From the NCBI GenBank assembly GCA_031279575.1, contig JAITIG010000179.1, forward strand, positions 1 through 5,247: a stretch of DNA of 5,247 nucleotides. Reading direction: 5' to 3'. The stretch comes from Bifidobacteriaceae bacterium. GTDB lineage: Bacteria; Actinomycetota; Actinomycetes; Actinomycetales; WQXJ01. A model generated the notes under the pieces. The model saw only the letters and a program-made list of their open reading frames with translations, was not told the origin of the DNA and searched no databases. The translations under genes and the position numbers were made by a program. This document shows, piece after piece, positions 1-5,247 of the stretch; position 1 is the stretch's first letter; each line of letters opens with the position of its first letter.

Positions 1-69
1 AGATGGTAACACATATACCCCATCGGCGTGGAAGGAAAGCGGCCCGCCGTTTGACTACCTGCAAAGGGG

Positions 70-83
70 CCCCCCGAGGGGGG
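70..83 (-). terminator. Likely GC-only terminator hairpin
   Basis: Six C and six G bases flank a two-base centre; a realistic form is a 5-bp stem with a four-base loop. In the minus direction it is followed by CCCCTTTG, a weak T run, as often seen in high-GC actinobacteria. It lies about 60 bases after the last stop codon and is the best candidate for the operon end. Bases 1-69 beyond it show no gene or RNA I can support. Confidence 0.45.
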
Positions 84-92
84 AGTCTGGCC

Positions 93-129
93 GGTGCCCG
101 GTAGCGCCGCCTCGCTCCTACCCGACACC
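93..129 (-). terminator. Imperfect hairpin just after the operon
   Basis: Arms 93-104 (GGTGCCCGGTAG) and 118-129 (CTACCCGACACC) pair in the minus-strand RNA at 11 of 12 positions, with one G-U pair and one G-G mismatch, around a 13-base loop. It starts 14 bases after the telA-like stop codon. It has no T run and may act together with the next hairpin. Confidence 0.4.
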
Positions 130-143
130 AACCGCGACGCCGG

Positions 144-1532
144 CTAGCTCACACCCATCTGCCCCAGCAAGTCATCCTCCGGTGGCTTGGCGGCCGCCTT
201 GGCCTCCTCCGAGGAGGGCACGCCATCGAGCGCCTGCTGCGCCAGCTTGCGCTGGGTGTCCTGAAGCTCGTCCTTGATCACAACCTCCCCGGCCTCCAGG
301 GCCTTGACGTTGCGCTCGCGCAAAAGGCGGCCGGCGGCATCGGCCGCGACAATCGCCTGGCACTGGCGCTTGACCGAATCGATCACCGTCCACACCGTCT
401 CCTCGGTGATGACCGGCGCCTGGGAGGCCTCCGCCACCATGCCAACAGCGGTGGCCGTCTCCTCGAAGGACTGCCGGATCATCCGGTTGACGCCCTCCTG
501 GACGGCCTGGCCCAACTCGGCGCCCTCGCGGGCCAGCGCCGCCTGCTGCCACAGAGCCAGCGAATGCCGGGCGGAGGGAATGCCCATGGTGCGGAAAGTC
601 TGCAAGCGGCGGCGCAGCGAGAACTGCGTCAAAACCAAGTTGCGGGTGGCCGGGGCGTGGGCAAAGCCCATGAACAACTGCTGGCGCCAGTCCACAAACG
701 TTTTGCCCAGCTCGGATGAGACGGCCGCCAGGTTGGCGTGGATCTCGCGCAGCTCGCCCACCGTGATCTGCTCGCCCTTCCAGGTCACCGAGGCGCTCTC
801 CCCCTCCGGGCCGGAAGTGGCGGCGGTCAAAGCCTCATCGGCGGCCTTGAACTCCGCCCGGACCACCTCAGCCACCTCCTCCAGGGCCGCCAGCACCGCC
901 ACAACCTGGTCCATGTGCTCCAAGGTCTGCTTGTGCAGCGCCTGCCCCCGGCTGATGTTGTCGCCGAGCTTGTTCTCCATGTCCAGCAGCTTGCCCTCGG
1001 CCATGTCCAGCTTGACCACGATTGGCTTCGACTCCCGGGCCAGGGTGACAACGGTGTACTTGGTGGACTTGAACCACTTTTTCACCTTGGTCACGTTCTC
1101 TTCCATCTTCTTATTGCGGAAGCGCTTCTCAAAGCCGTCCATCTCCCGCAGCAAGTCGTTGACCAGTTGGTCCGCATCCGGCACGCGAATACCGCGCTGG
1201 GCGTCCAGCAACTGCACCGAAGCGGCGTTCATCTTGGCCAGCACCGGCTCGCCAAACTGGATGATGGCGTTCATATCGCCCACCATCTTGACCGCCAAAG
1301 CCGGCGCGCCAGCCTTCAACGCCTTCAACTGCTCCGGCGAGAGCAGGCTGCGGAACTGGAACTTGGCCTGGGTTGGGACCACCGCCTTGGCGTCGGTCGG
1401 GTCGACCTCGGACAAGGCCTTCTCCAGCGGGGTTTGCGGGACGGCGCTATCCGCTCCTTGCAGGAGCGCCCCCATGTCGACACCAGGAATCGCGGTGACA
1501 ACCTCAGCTTCGTCGGTTTTCACGTCTGCCAT
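144..1532 (-). CDS. TelA/KlaB-family toxic anion resistance protein
   Basis: The protein has 462 residues, no signal peptide and no membrane helix, so it is cytoplasmic. It is almost wholly helical and highly charged, with long coiled-coil stretches (about 60-240 and 255-435). Family marks I recognise are the segment about 300-330 (TQFSLRRRLQTFR followed by IPSARHSLALWQQ), matching the 'IRLIQ...IP.W' region of TelA proteins, and the region about 372-425, where VITEETV precedes a helix with a GRLLRER segment. Its length is near that of typical TelA proteins. Relatives include TelA of plasmid RK2 (tellurite resistance) and Bacillus YaaN/YceH; their biochemical activity is not settled and links to tellurite, lantibiotics and envelope stress vary between species. 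Residues about 236-262 form a Gly/Ser/Glu-rich loop that breaks the coiled coil. ATG is preceded by AGAAAGG with an 8-base spacer; that site overlaps the TAA of the upstream gene. It is the last gene of the operon and likely works with the cytoplasmic domain of its neighbour. Confidence 0.85.
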   Translation of the reverse strand: MADVKTDEAEVVTAIPGVDMGALLQGADSAVPQTPLEKALSEVDPTDAKAVVPTQAKFQFRSLLSPEQLKALKAGAPALAVKMVGDMNAIIQFGEPVLAKMNAASVQLLDAQRGIRVPDADQLVNDLLREMDGFEKRFRNKKMEENVTKVKKWFKSTKYTVVTLARESKPIVVKLDMAEGKLLDMENKLGDNISRGQALHKQTLEHMDQVVAVLAALEEVAEVVRAEFKAADEALTAATSGPEGESASVTWKGEQITVGELREIHANLAAVSSELGKTFVDWRQQLFMGFAHAPATRNLVLTQFSLRRRLQTFRTMGIPSARHSLALWQQAALAREGAELGQAVQEGVNRMIRQSFEETATAVGMVAEASQAPVITEETVWTVIDSVKRQCQAIVAADAAGRLLRERNVKALEAGEVVIKDELQDTQRKLAQQALDGVPSSEEAKAAAKPPEDDLLGQMGVS

Positions 1533-1540
1533 TGGTACAG

Positions 1541-1547
1541 CCTTTCT
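1541..1547 (-). promoter_or_regulatory. Ribosome binding site of the telA-like gene
   Basis: AGAAAGG, 8 bases before the ATG at 1532, overlaps the last base of the TAA stop (1547-1549) of the preceding gene. This arrangement suggests translational coupling between the membrane protein and the TelA-family protein. Confidence 0.6.
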
Positions 1548-2977
1548 TAGTTGTTGGTGTTGGCCGGTGGGGCGCCGCCTGCGGCGTCACCGTAAACATC
1601 GGACAATTTTGGGCTCTCCGCGCTGGCCACCAGCGAGTCGAGCGCCACTTGGAACTCCAGGTCGCGCGAGGCGTTGACTTGGCGGATGTTGTCAAGAACC
1701 TGCTGGCGCACAGCTTCCGCCGCCGCCCAGATCTCGCGCCCGCGGGCCTCGGGGTTGTCCCACAGGCGGGGGTTGTCGCGGATGTCCTTGAAATAGTCCA
1801 CCTCAAGGGCCACCAGCAGCTTCTTCAAAGTGTCGGCGTAGGCGATCATGGCCATGCGGGTTTGCTGCTGGGTGCCCTTCGACTTCAAGCGCCGGAACAA
1901 CTCCTGCACGTCACCCACCACAGCGTGGATCTCATGGCCCATGGGTTTGCCGTCGACCGCGTATTTCAGGTTGGCGCCGTAGATTTGCGCTAGTTCCAGC
2001 AACCGCTCCAACGATTCGCGCACCGAATCGGCGTGGTCGCCGGTGTTGAACAACTTGCCTTCAACCCTCTCGCGGCGCCGCGCCTGGCGCTGCCGCGGGG
2101 TCAACAGCCCGCCAATCAGCAGCACCAGCGCCACCAGCAGGCAAATCAGCAAGAAACCGCCCACCACCAAGGCCACCAAAAAGCCCACCGCCTTCATATT
2201 TCCCTCCGACCTAGTTTGCTTGTTTTGCGGCGAGGCGCTGGCCGTCTCGCCGTTGCCTGACAGCGCCTCCGCTATAGCCGGGGCCGCCTGGACGATGCCG
2301 TCGCCGCCGTCGGCTTGGCCCGCCCCGTTCAGCGCCTCCAAGATGGCCGCGGCCGAACTGTCCGCCGCCACCCCGAAACGGTCTTTCTGCTGCTTCTCAA
2401 CCACGATCACGGTGGTGGTGGCGGCGCCGGCCAGTTGGCGCACCGCTTGGGCCAACTGGTTGGCGGAGAACACCTCGACCCGCTCCTTGGGCACCACCAG
2501 GACGCCCACCCCGGGGGGCAGGGCGGCCTCGACGGCCGCCGGGTCGTTGATGGTGGCCCCGTCAAGTTGGCAGACGGTTTGGTTTTGCAGGCAAGCCGCC
2601 GCCTGCTCATTGAACGCGTCCTCCGCCGCAGGAGCGGCGGCCAGGGCGGCGGCTCCGGGGGCGGCCGGGGCCGCGGCGGCCATGGGGGCGGCCGGGGCGG
2701 CGGGGGCGGCCGGGGCGGCCAAGACGACCGGGGCGGCCAACGAAGCGGGAGCGGCCACGGCGGCCGGGGCAGCTAAGGCGGCCGGCGCGGCCAGCGCGGC
2801 GGGGGCGGCCAGCGCGGCGGGGGCGGCCAGCGCGGCGGGGGCGGCCAGCGCGGCGGGGGCGGCCGGGGCAGCCAAGACGGCCGGGGCGGCCAGGGCGGCG
2901 GACGGCATCGTGCAAATGGTGGCGGCTAGCGCCCAGGCCGCCGCCACCGCCGCCAGGCGGGCTGCCAACCGGTTCAC
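1547..2977 (-). CDS. Single-pass membrane protein: Ala/Pro stalk, extracytoplasmic domain, helical cytoplasmic domain
   Basis: The protein has 476 residues and a GTG start, with AGGAG 6 bases upstream. Residues 1-30 look like a signal peptide with a possible cleavage after ALA (28-30). Residues about 31-118 are an Ala/Pro/Leu stalk with a six-residue period (PAALAA). Residues about 119-225 form a small alpha/beta domain: Cys129 and Cys136 could pair, and strands VGVLVVP and TTTVIVVE suggest a TPM- or DUF6676-like fold, which is inference. A linker follows, then one membrane helix (about 264-292) and a basic RQRQARRRER stretch, so the C-terminus should be cytoplasmic. Residues about 305-460 are helical and soluble. 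In many Firmicutes, TelA genes sit next to xpaC, and this helical domain may play the XpaC part; similarity is only suggestive. An internal ATG at 2197 (Met261) with its own ribosome site could give a second 216-residue product lacking the outer part. The gene lies 16 bases after the VWA lipoprotein gene and 14 before telA. Confidence 0.85.
   Translation of the reverse strand: MNRLAARLAAVAAAWALAATICTMPSAALAAPAVLAAPAAPAALAAPAALAAPAALAAPAALAAPAALAAPAAVAAPASLAAPVVLAAPAAPAAPAAPMAAAAPAAPGAAALAAAPAAEDAFNEQAAACLQNQTVCQLDGATINDPAAVEAALPPGVGVLVVPKERVEVFSANQLAQAVRQLAGAATTTVIVVEKQQKDRFGVAADSSAAAILEALNGAGQADGGDGIVQAAPAIAEALSGNGETASASPQNKQTRSEGNMKAVGFLVALVVGGFLLICLLVALVLLIGGLLTPRQRQARRRERVEGKLFNTGDHADSVRESLERLLELAQIYGANLKYAVDGKPMGHEIHAVVGDVQELFRRLKSKGTQQQTRMAMIAYADTLKKLLVALEVDYFKDIRDNPRLWDNPEARGREIWAAAEAVRQQVLDNIRQVNASRDLEFQVALDSLVASAESPKLSDVYGDAAGGAPPANTNN
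2202..2207 (-). promoter_or_regulatory. Strong internal ribosome binding site inside the middle gene
   Basis: GGAGGG is followed after 4 bases by ATG at 2197, which is codon 261 of the surrounding frame and begins MKAVGFLVAL, the very start of the membrane helix. The 25-30 bases upstream are locally A/T-richer than the rest of the gene and use codons uncommon here (ACT, AGG, GGA), so they look like a gene junction rather than coding sequence. Starting here would give a 216-residue membrane-anchored protein spanning 1547-2197. Whether both starts are used cannot be told from sequence. Confidence 0.6.
2787..2858 (-). repeat. Four perfect 18-base tandem repeats coding for an Ala/Pro stalk
   Basis: Four identical head-to-tail 18-base units (plus-strand unit gcggccagcgcggcgggg) start at 2787, 2805, 2823 and 2841. 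Each adds six residues of the pattern PAALAA, about residues 40-64 of the membrane protein. Degenerate copies continue on both sides, so the low-complexity coding tract runs from about 2620 to 2890. The unit length is a multiple of three, so copy-number change would lengthen or shorten the stalk without breaking the frame. Confidence 0.9.
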
Positions 2978-2983
2978 GCCACG

Positions 2984-2988
2984 CTCCT
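2984..2988 (-). promoter_or_regulatory. Ribosome binding site for the GTG start of the middle gene
   Basis: AGGAG sits in the 16-base gap after the TAA of the lipoprotein gene (2994-2996) and 6 bases before GTG at 2977. It supports the GTG as a genuine start, which in turn gives a clean signal peptide (MNRLAARLAAV). Confidence 0.7.
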
Positions 2989-2993
2989 ATCCG

Positions 2994-4832
2994 TTAGAAA
3001 TTGTTCATGACCGACTTGAAGACCTCGGTGATCTTCGTGGCGTCGGTCGCGTCGAAAACTTGGCCGCCGGAGGCCTGCGCCAAGCGGGCCAGGGCGTCAA
3101 CATCAGCCGCATCAGAATAGGCGATCGCAAAAATGCGCACCGGCGCGTCATTGCCGCCCTCGGCGTTATCTGAATTGATCTGCTGCAGCAAACTGTCAAT
3201 CGAGCTCAGCGAATCGGTGTCCTCGCCATCGGAAAGGACCACGATGGCGTTGATGCGGCCCGGTTGGGCGCGCTCCACCATGTACTGGTAAGCGAACTCC
3301 AAGGTGTCATACAGCGGCGTGCCGCGGCGCGAGGAATGAGCCAAATCCGCGATATCATTGCGCAAGCTCTCCTTCCCGTCCCCCAGGGCGCCGAACTCCC
3401 GCACCGCGACCACATTCTCATGGGCTTGGCCGTCAAATTCGCCAACCAGGCCGGTGGTGAAAGCCCACACGCCGATCTCATCAGTGGGGCGGAAATTGTC
3501 AACCGTCGACTTGGCGCCCTCAATAGCCGCCTCCAGCCGGGTGCGGCCGTCGCCAATCAACTCATCCATGGAACCGGAGATGTCGATCACCTCCAACACG
3601 GCCGAGGGCTTGCGGATCTGCGTCCACTGCTCCAGGGCCGCCGTGACCACATCCTCCGCCGGCTTCTCCAAGGTCACCGCCGGCTTCGCGGTGTCAATGC
3701 CGACCGAGGCGTTCAGCACGCCAGACGGGTCCACGCTCGCGTCGACCGGGCGGAAACCATACTTCGGCAAAATCTCCTGAGCCGGCTTGGTGTGCAAGAA
3801 AGCCAAAAACGCGGCCGCCGCCGCAGTCTGCTCCGGGGTCACCCAATCGGCGCCCAACGCCACCGCCGGGTTGTCCGACCACAAAGAACCCTCCCGCGGG
3901 TAGACCGCCACCAAAATCTCCTTCGGCGGGGTCAAAATCTCACCCGGTTGAACGGTGTGAGAATCCGGGTTGCCGAGGTTGTAGTTGTAAAGGCTGGTCT
4001 CCTCCAAAGCGACTGCGGAAACATAATTCGCCTCGCCCCGGGCCAACGAGTCCGCCAAGTTCTGCAACACCTTGCCAGTGGTGTCGCCATAATGGATAGC
4101 GGCCGATTCGAAAACCTGGGAGAAATCCTTGGCGGCGGCGACGTCATCGGCCGTCAAATCCTTTGTTTTGCCGGCTGCGGCGTACGCTTGCATAAGAATT
4201 GTGGAAAGGCCCGTGGTGGAGGTGTTCGGGTTGGTCTTCGACAACTTGAACGCGCCCCACAGCGGTTTGCCGGCCGAGCCCCAACCGCCCGCGGCCACCA
4301 GGGCCTCGATGTCGCTGATGCCGATCTCCTGGTCCGGCCAACCGAGCGCGCGGGCCATCGCCTCCGGCATGGCCAGCACCACCGGGGTTTTGGCGAACGA
4401 TTCGGCGCCATCGACCAAGCCGGCGCCGGCCAGGGAAGCCACCCGGTCGGTCCAGATGGTCGAGGCCGGGGACCACACCGCCGGCCACTGCGACTCATCG
4501 CCCAGCGGCCACACCTTGGGGCGGGCGGACAAAATCTCAGAAGCTTTGCCGGAGGAGACGTTGATCGGGTAAACGGTGGCGCATTGGGCCAGGCCCTGGC
4601 CCTCGGGGGAGTCTTTGAAAGCCTCGCCCAACTCGTCCATCAGGTTGACTTTTTCCGATGACGTGGCCACCACCAGCGGCGTGCAGCCGTCATCTTGGTA
4701 GGTGGGGTCGTCGACGTCCCAGCCCTCATACTCATCGCCGCTGTTGATTGGCAGGGCGCACCCGGCGAACAGGGCAAAGGCCGCCGCCGTGGCGACCGCG
4801 AACGCGCCAGCGCGCGGCACTCTGGGCCTCAT
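2994..4832 (-). CDS. Solute-binding-type lipoprotein with C-terminal VWA domain
   Basis: The predicted protein has 612 residues. An N-terminal RVPR segment and a hydrophobic Ala-rich stretch (about 9-23) end in a lipobox-like FAGC, with Cys25 as the probable lipidated residue, so it should be anchored outside the membrane. Residues about 51-400 resemble a type 2 periplasmic binding fold: a VVATSSEK first strand, NPNTSTTGLS (201-210) like the ligand loop of anion or metal binders, and a closing FLAFLHTKPAQEI...GFRPVD segment. Residues about 409-612 are a VWA domain with all metal-site (MIDAS) residues visible: D417, S419 and S421 in DISGS, T505 in RRGTPL and D535 in LSDGED. Cys50 and Cys84 could form a disulfide. 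I chose the ATG at 4832 because GGAGG lies 4 bases upstream; a TTG 7 codons earlier lacks such a site. This is the first gene of the operon, with no permease or ATPase nearby, so a sensing or protein-binding role is more likely than import. The domain call is firm; ligand and partner are unknown. Confidence 0.9.
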   Translation of the reverse strand: MRPRVPRAGAFAVATAAAFALFAGCALPINSGDEYEGWDVDDPTYQDDGCTPLVVATSSEKVNLMDELGEAFKDSPEGQGLAQCATVYPINVSSGKASEILSARPKVWPLGDESQWPAVWSPASTIWTDRVASLAGAGLVDGAESFAKTPVVLAMPEAMARALGWPDQEIGISDIEALVAAGGWGSAGKPLWGAFKLSKTNPNTSTTGLSTILMQAYAAAGKTKDLTADDVAAAKDFSQVFESAAIHYGDTTGKVLQNLADSLARGEANYVSAVALEETSLYNYNLGNPDSHTVQPGEILTPPKEILVAVYPREGSLWSDNPAVALGADWVTPEQTAAAAAFLAFLHTKPAQEILPKYGFRPVDASVDPSGVLNASVGIDTAKPAVTLEKPAEDVVTAALEQWTQIRKPSAVLEVIDISGSMDELIGDGRTRLEAAIEGAKSTVDNFRPTDEIGVWAFTTGLVGEFDGQAHENVVAVREFGALGDGKESLRNDIADLAHSSRRGTPLYDTLEFAYQYMVERAQPGRINAIVVLSDGEDTDSLSSIDSLLQQINSDNAEGGNDAPVRIFAIAYSDAADVDALARLAQASGGQVFDATDATKITEVFKSVMNNF

Positions 4833-4836
4833 GGAG

Positions 4837-4841
4837 CCTCC
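4837..4841 (-). promoter_or_regulatory. Ribosome binding site that sets the lipoprotein start
   Basis: GGAGG lies 4 bases before the ATG at 4832. It decides between this ATG and the in-frame TTG at 4853, because initiation at the TTG would place this site inside the coding sequence. The resulting N-terminus (MRPRVPR) is also the normal basic start of a signal peptide. Confidence 0.75.
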
Positions 4842-4861
4842 AATTGTCAGCAATTAGGGTC

Positions 4862-4867
4862 AGTCTA
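4862..4867 (-). promoter_or_regulatory. Possible -10 element of the operon promoter
   Basis: On the minus strand TAGACT fits the actinobacterial -10 pattern TAnnnT. It would place the transcript start near 4855, leaving a leader of about 22 bases that contains the ribosome site. There is no good TTGACA-like -35 at 17-18 bases upstream, so this is a weak call based on position and on the local rise in A/T. Confidence 0.25.
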
Positions 4868-4968
4868 GTGGGCTGGCGCCCCGGATGGCTCGTTTTCAGC
4901 CGGCCCGCGGGACCGCCAGGGCACGCCCCCGCCCCGCCGCCCACTTGAACCCCCGCCCATCCGCCGCG

Positions 4969-5047
4969 CCCCCACCCGGGCGCTCCCCCCACCCGGTTCC
5001 GCCGCCGCCCTGACGCGCGAGCCACCCAGACCGCCCCCACCCGGTTC
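4969..5047 (+). repeat. Three direct copies of CCCCCACCCGG
   Basis: Identical 11-base copies occur at 4969-4979, 4986-4996 and 5034-5044. The last two extend to 14 bases (ending GGTTC). Spacing start to start is 17 and 48 bases. They lie 140-215 bases upstream of the first gene. C-rich background makes chance partial matches easier, but the shared ACCCGGTTC part is not simple sequence. Confidence 0.6.
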
Positions 5048-5057
5048 AGCCTGAACC
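5043..5057. promoter_or_regulatory. Perfect 15-base palindrome, operator-like
   Basis: GGTTCAG and CTGAACC form 7-base arms around one central C. A one-base centre cannot form a stable RNA loop with the full stem, so a dimeric DNA-binding protein site is a better reading than a terminator. It overlaps the third copy of the CCCCCACCCGG repeat. About 210 bases separate it from the lipoprotein start, so it may equally serve a gene beyond the right edge. Confidence 0.4.
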
Positions 5058-5079
5058 CCGCCCCGCCAGGCCGCCCAGC

Positions 5080-5106
5080 GCCGATGCCGGGCGGCGCGGC
5101 ATCGGC
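5080..5106. other. Perfect 10-bp GC hairpin
   Basis: GCCGATGCCG and CGGCATCGGC form a perfect 10-bp stem around a 7-base loop (GGCGGCG). No T run follows on either strand. It might be a T-less terminator for a neighbouring gene outside the window, or a structured leader element. Confidence 0.5.
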
Positions 5107-5163
5107 CGCCCGCGGGGCGCGCAACCCCACACTTCTCGCCGCCGGCGGGAGTTCTGTGGACTT

Positions 5164-5182
5164 GGCGCCGCCCGCCGGCGCC
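5164..5182. other. Perfect 7-bp GC hairpin
   Basis: GGCGCCG and CGGCGCC pair around a 5-base loop (CCCGC). It has no T run on either side. In sequence this GC-rich a 7-bp stem is less surprising than the 10-bp one next to it. Confidence 0.3.
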
Positions 5183-5247
5183 CCCCGAGTCTGGCCCAGC
5201 GCCCCCACCAGCGCAAACGCGGCCACCGCGGCGCGCCGCGCCGCTGC

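Larger units (their letters stand above)
4868..5247. other. Gene-free, C-rich upstream region with repeats and hairpins
   Basis: About 380 bases between the operon leader and the window edge hold no gene I can support. The plus strand is strongly C-rich with many runs of four to six C. Open frames exist here only because stop codons are rare in such sequence; their translations are Arg/Gly/Pro-rich and lack ribosome sites. The stretch contains a tripled 11-base motif, a 15-base palindrome and two perfect hairpins, listed separately. It could be regulatory sequence of this operon, of a gene beyond the right edge, or both. Confidence 0.6.

Noticed and set aside
1..69. RNA gene or gene start at the left edge
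   Set aside because: No tRNA fold, no convincing promoter pair and no start codon with a ribosome site could be identified.
274..1677. Long plus-strand open frame (467 codons) opposite the telA-like gene
   Set aside because: Ser/Arg/Ala-rich composition, no domain features, and it crosses the junction of two well-supported minus-strand genes.
2787..2858. CRISPR-like array
   Set aside because: The repeats are contiguous 18-base units without spacers and lie in a coding frame.
2043..3173. Plus-strand Ala/Gly-rich frame across the tandem repeats
   Set aside because: Mirror image of the repeat tract; the minus frame has a signal peptide, a membrane helix and proper ribosome sites.
3264..4661. 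Long plus-strand open frame (465 codons) opposite the lipoprotein gene
   Set aside because: Arg/His/Gly-rich antisense shadow; the minus strand shows recognisable domains with an intact metal site.
4833..4853. TTG start seven codons upstream for the lipoprotein gene
   Set aside because: It would put the GGAGG ribosome site inside the gene and weaken the signal peptide start; no ribosome site precedes the TTG.
4732..5226. Minus-strand open frame of 164 codons upstream of and into the lipoprotein gene
   Set aside because: Arg/Gly/Ala-rich translation, overlaps the lipoprotein start in another frame, runs through the repeats and hairpins, and has no family features.
5084..5247. Plus-strand open frame starting at ATG and running off the right edge, a possible divergent gene
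   Set aside because: G/C-rich at third positions, but the 54-codon translation is low-complexity Ala/Pro/Gly with no clear ribosome site; stops are rare in all frames here. It needs sequence beyond the edge to judge.

Overview
The window is high-GC DNA with strong G/C preference at third codon positions, Ala-rich proteins, GTG as well as ATG starts and clear Shine-Dalgarno sites. This fits an actinobacterium (high-GC Gram-positive). I cannot name a genus from the sequence alone.

All supported genes lie on the minus strand and form one compact operon, read from right to left. First is a lipoprotein of 612 residues that joins an extracellular solute-binding-type domain to a von Willebrand factor A (VWA) domain with a complete metal site (2994-4832). 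Sixteen bases later comes a 476-residue single-pass membrane protein (1547-2977). It has a signal peptide, a long Ala/Pro repeat stalk, a small extracytoplasmic alpha/beta domain, one membrane helix and a helical cytoplasmic domain. Fourteen bases later comes a 462-residue cytoplasmic coiled-coil protein of the TelA/KlaB 'toxic anion resistance' family (144-1532). The junctions are 16 and 14 bases, and each downstream gene has its own ribosome binding site, so co-transcription is very likely.

From 144 down to 1 there is a short gene-free tail with two hairpins in series that probably end the operon transcript. From 4833 to 5247 lies the leader and a C-rich (plus strand) region of about 400 bases. 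It has no convincing gene but carries a weak -10 element, three copies of an 11-base repeat, a 15-base operator-like palindrome and two perfect GC hairpins.

Inferred model: the lipoprotein senses or holds a ligand outside the cell, and its VWA domain makes a metal-dependent protein contact. The membrane protein carries the state across the membrane to a cytoplasmic helical domain, and TelA acts with that domain inside. No permease or ATPase is present, so this looks like an envelope-stress or surface-sensing module rather than an importer. The most unusual point is a strong ribosome binding site and ATG inside the middle gene, exactly at the start of its membrane helix. That gene may therefore make two products, or be an in-frame fusion of two former genes.
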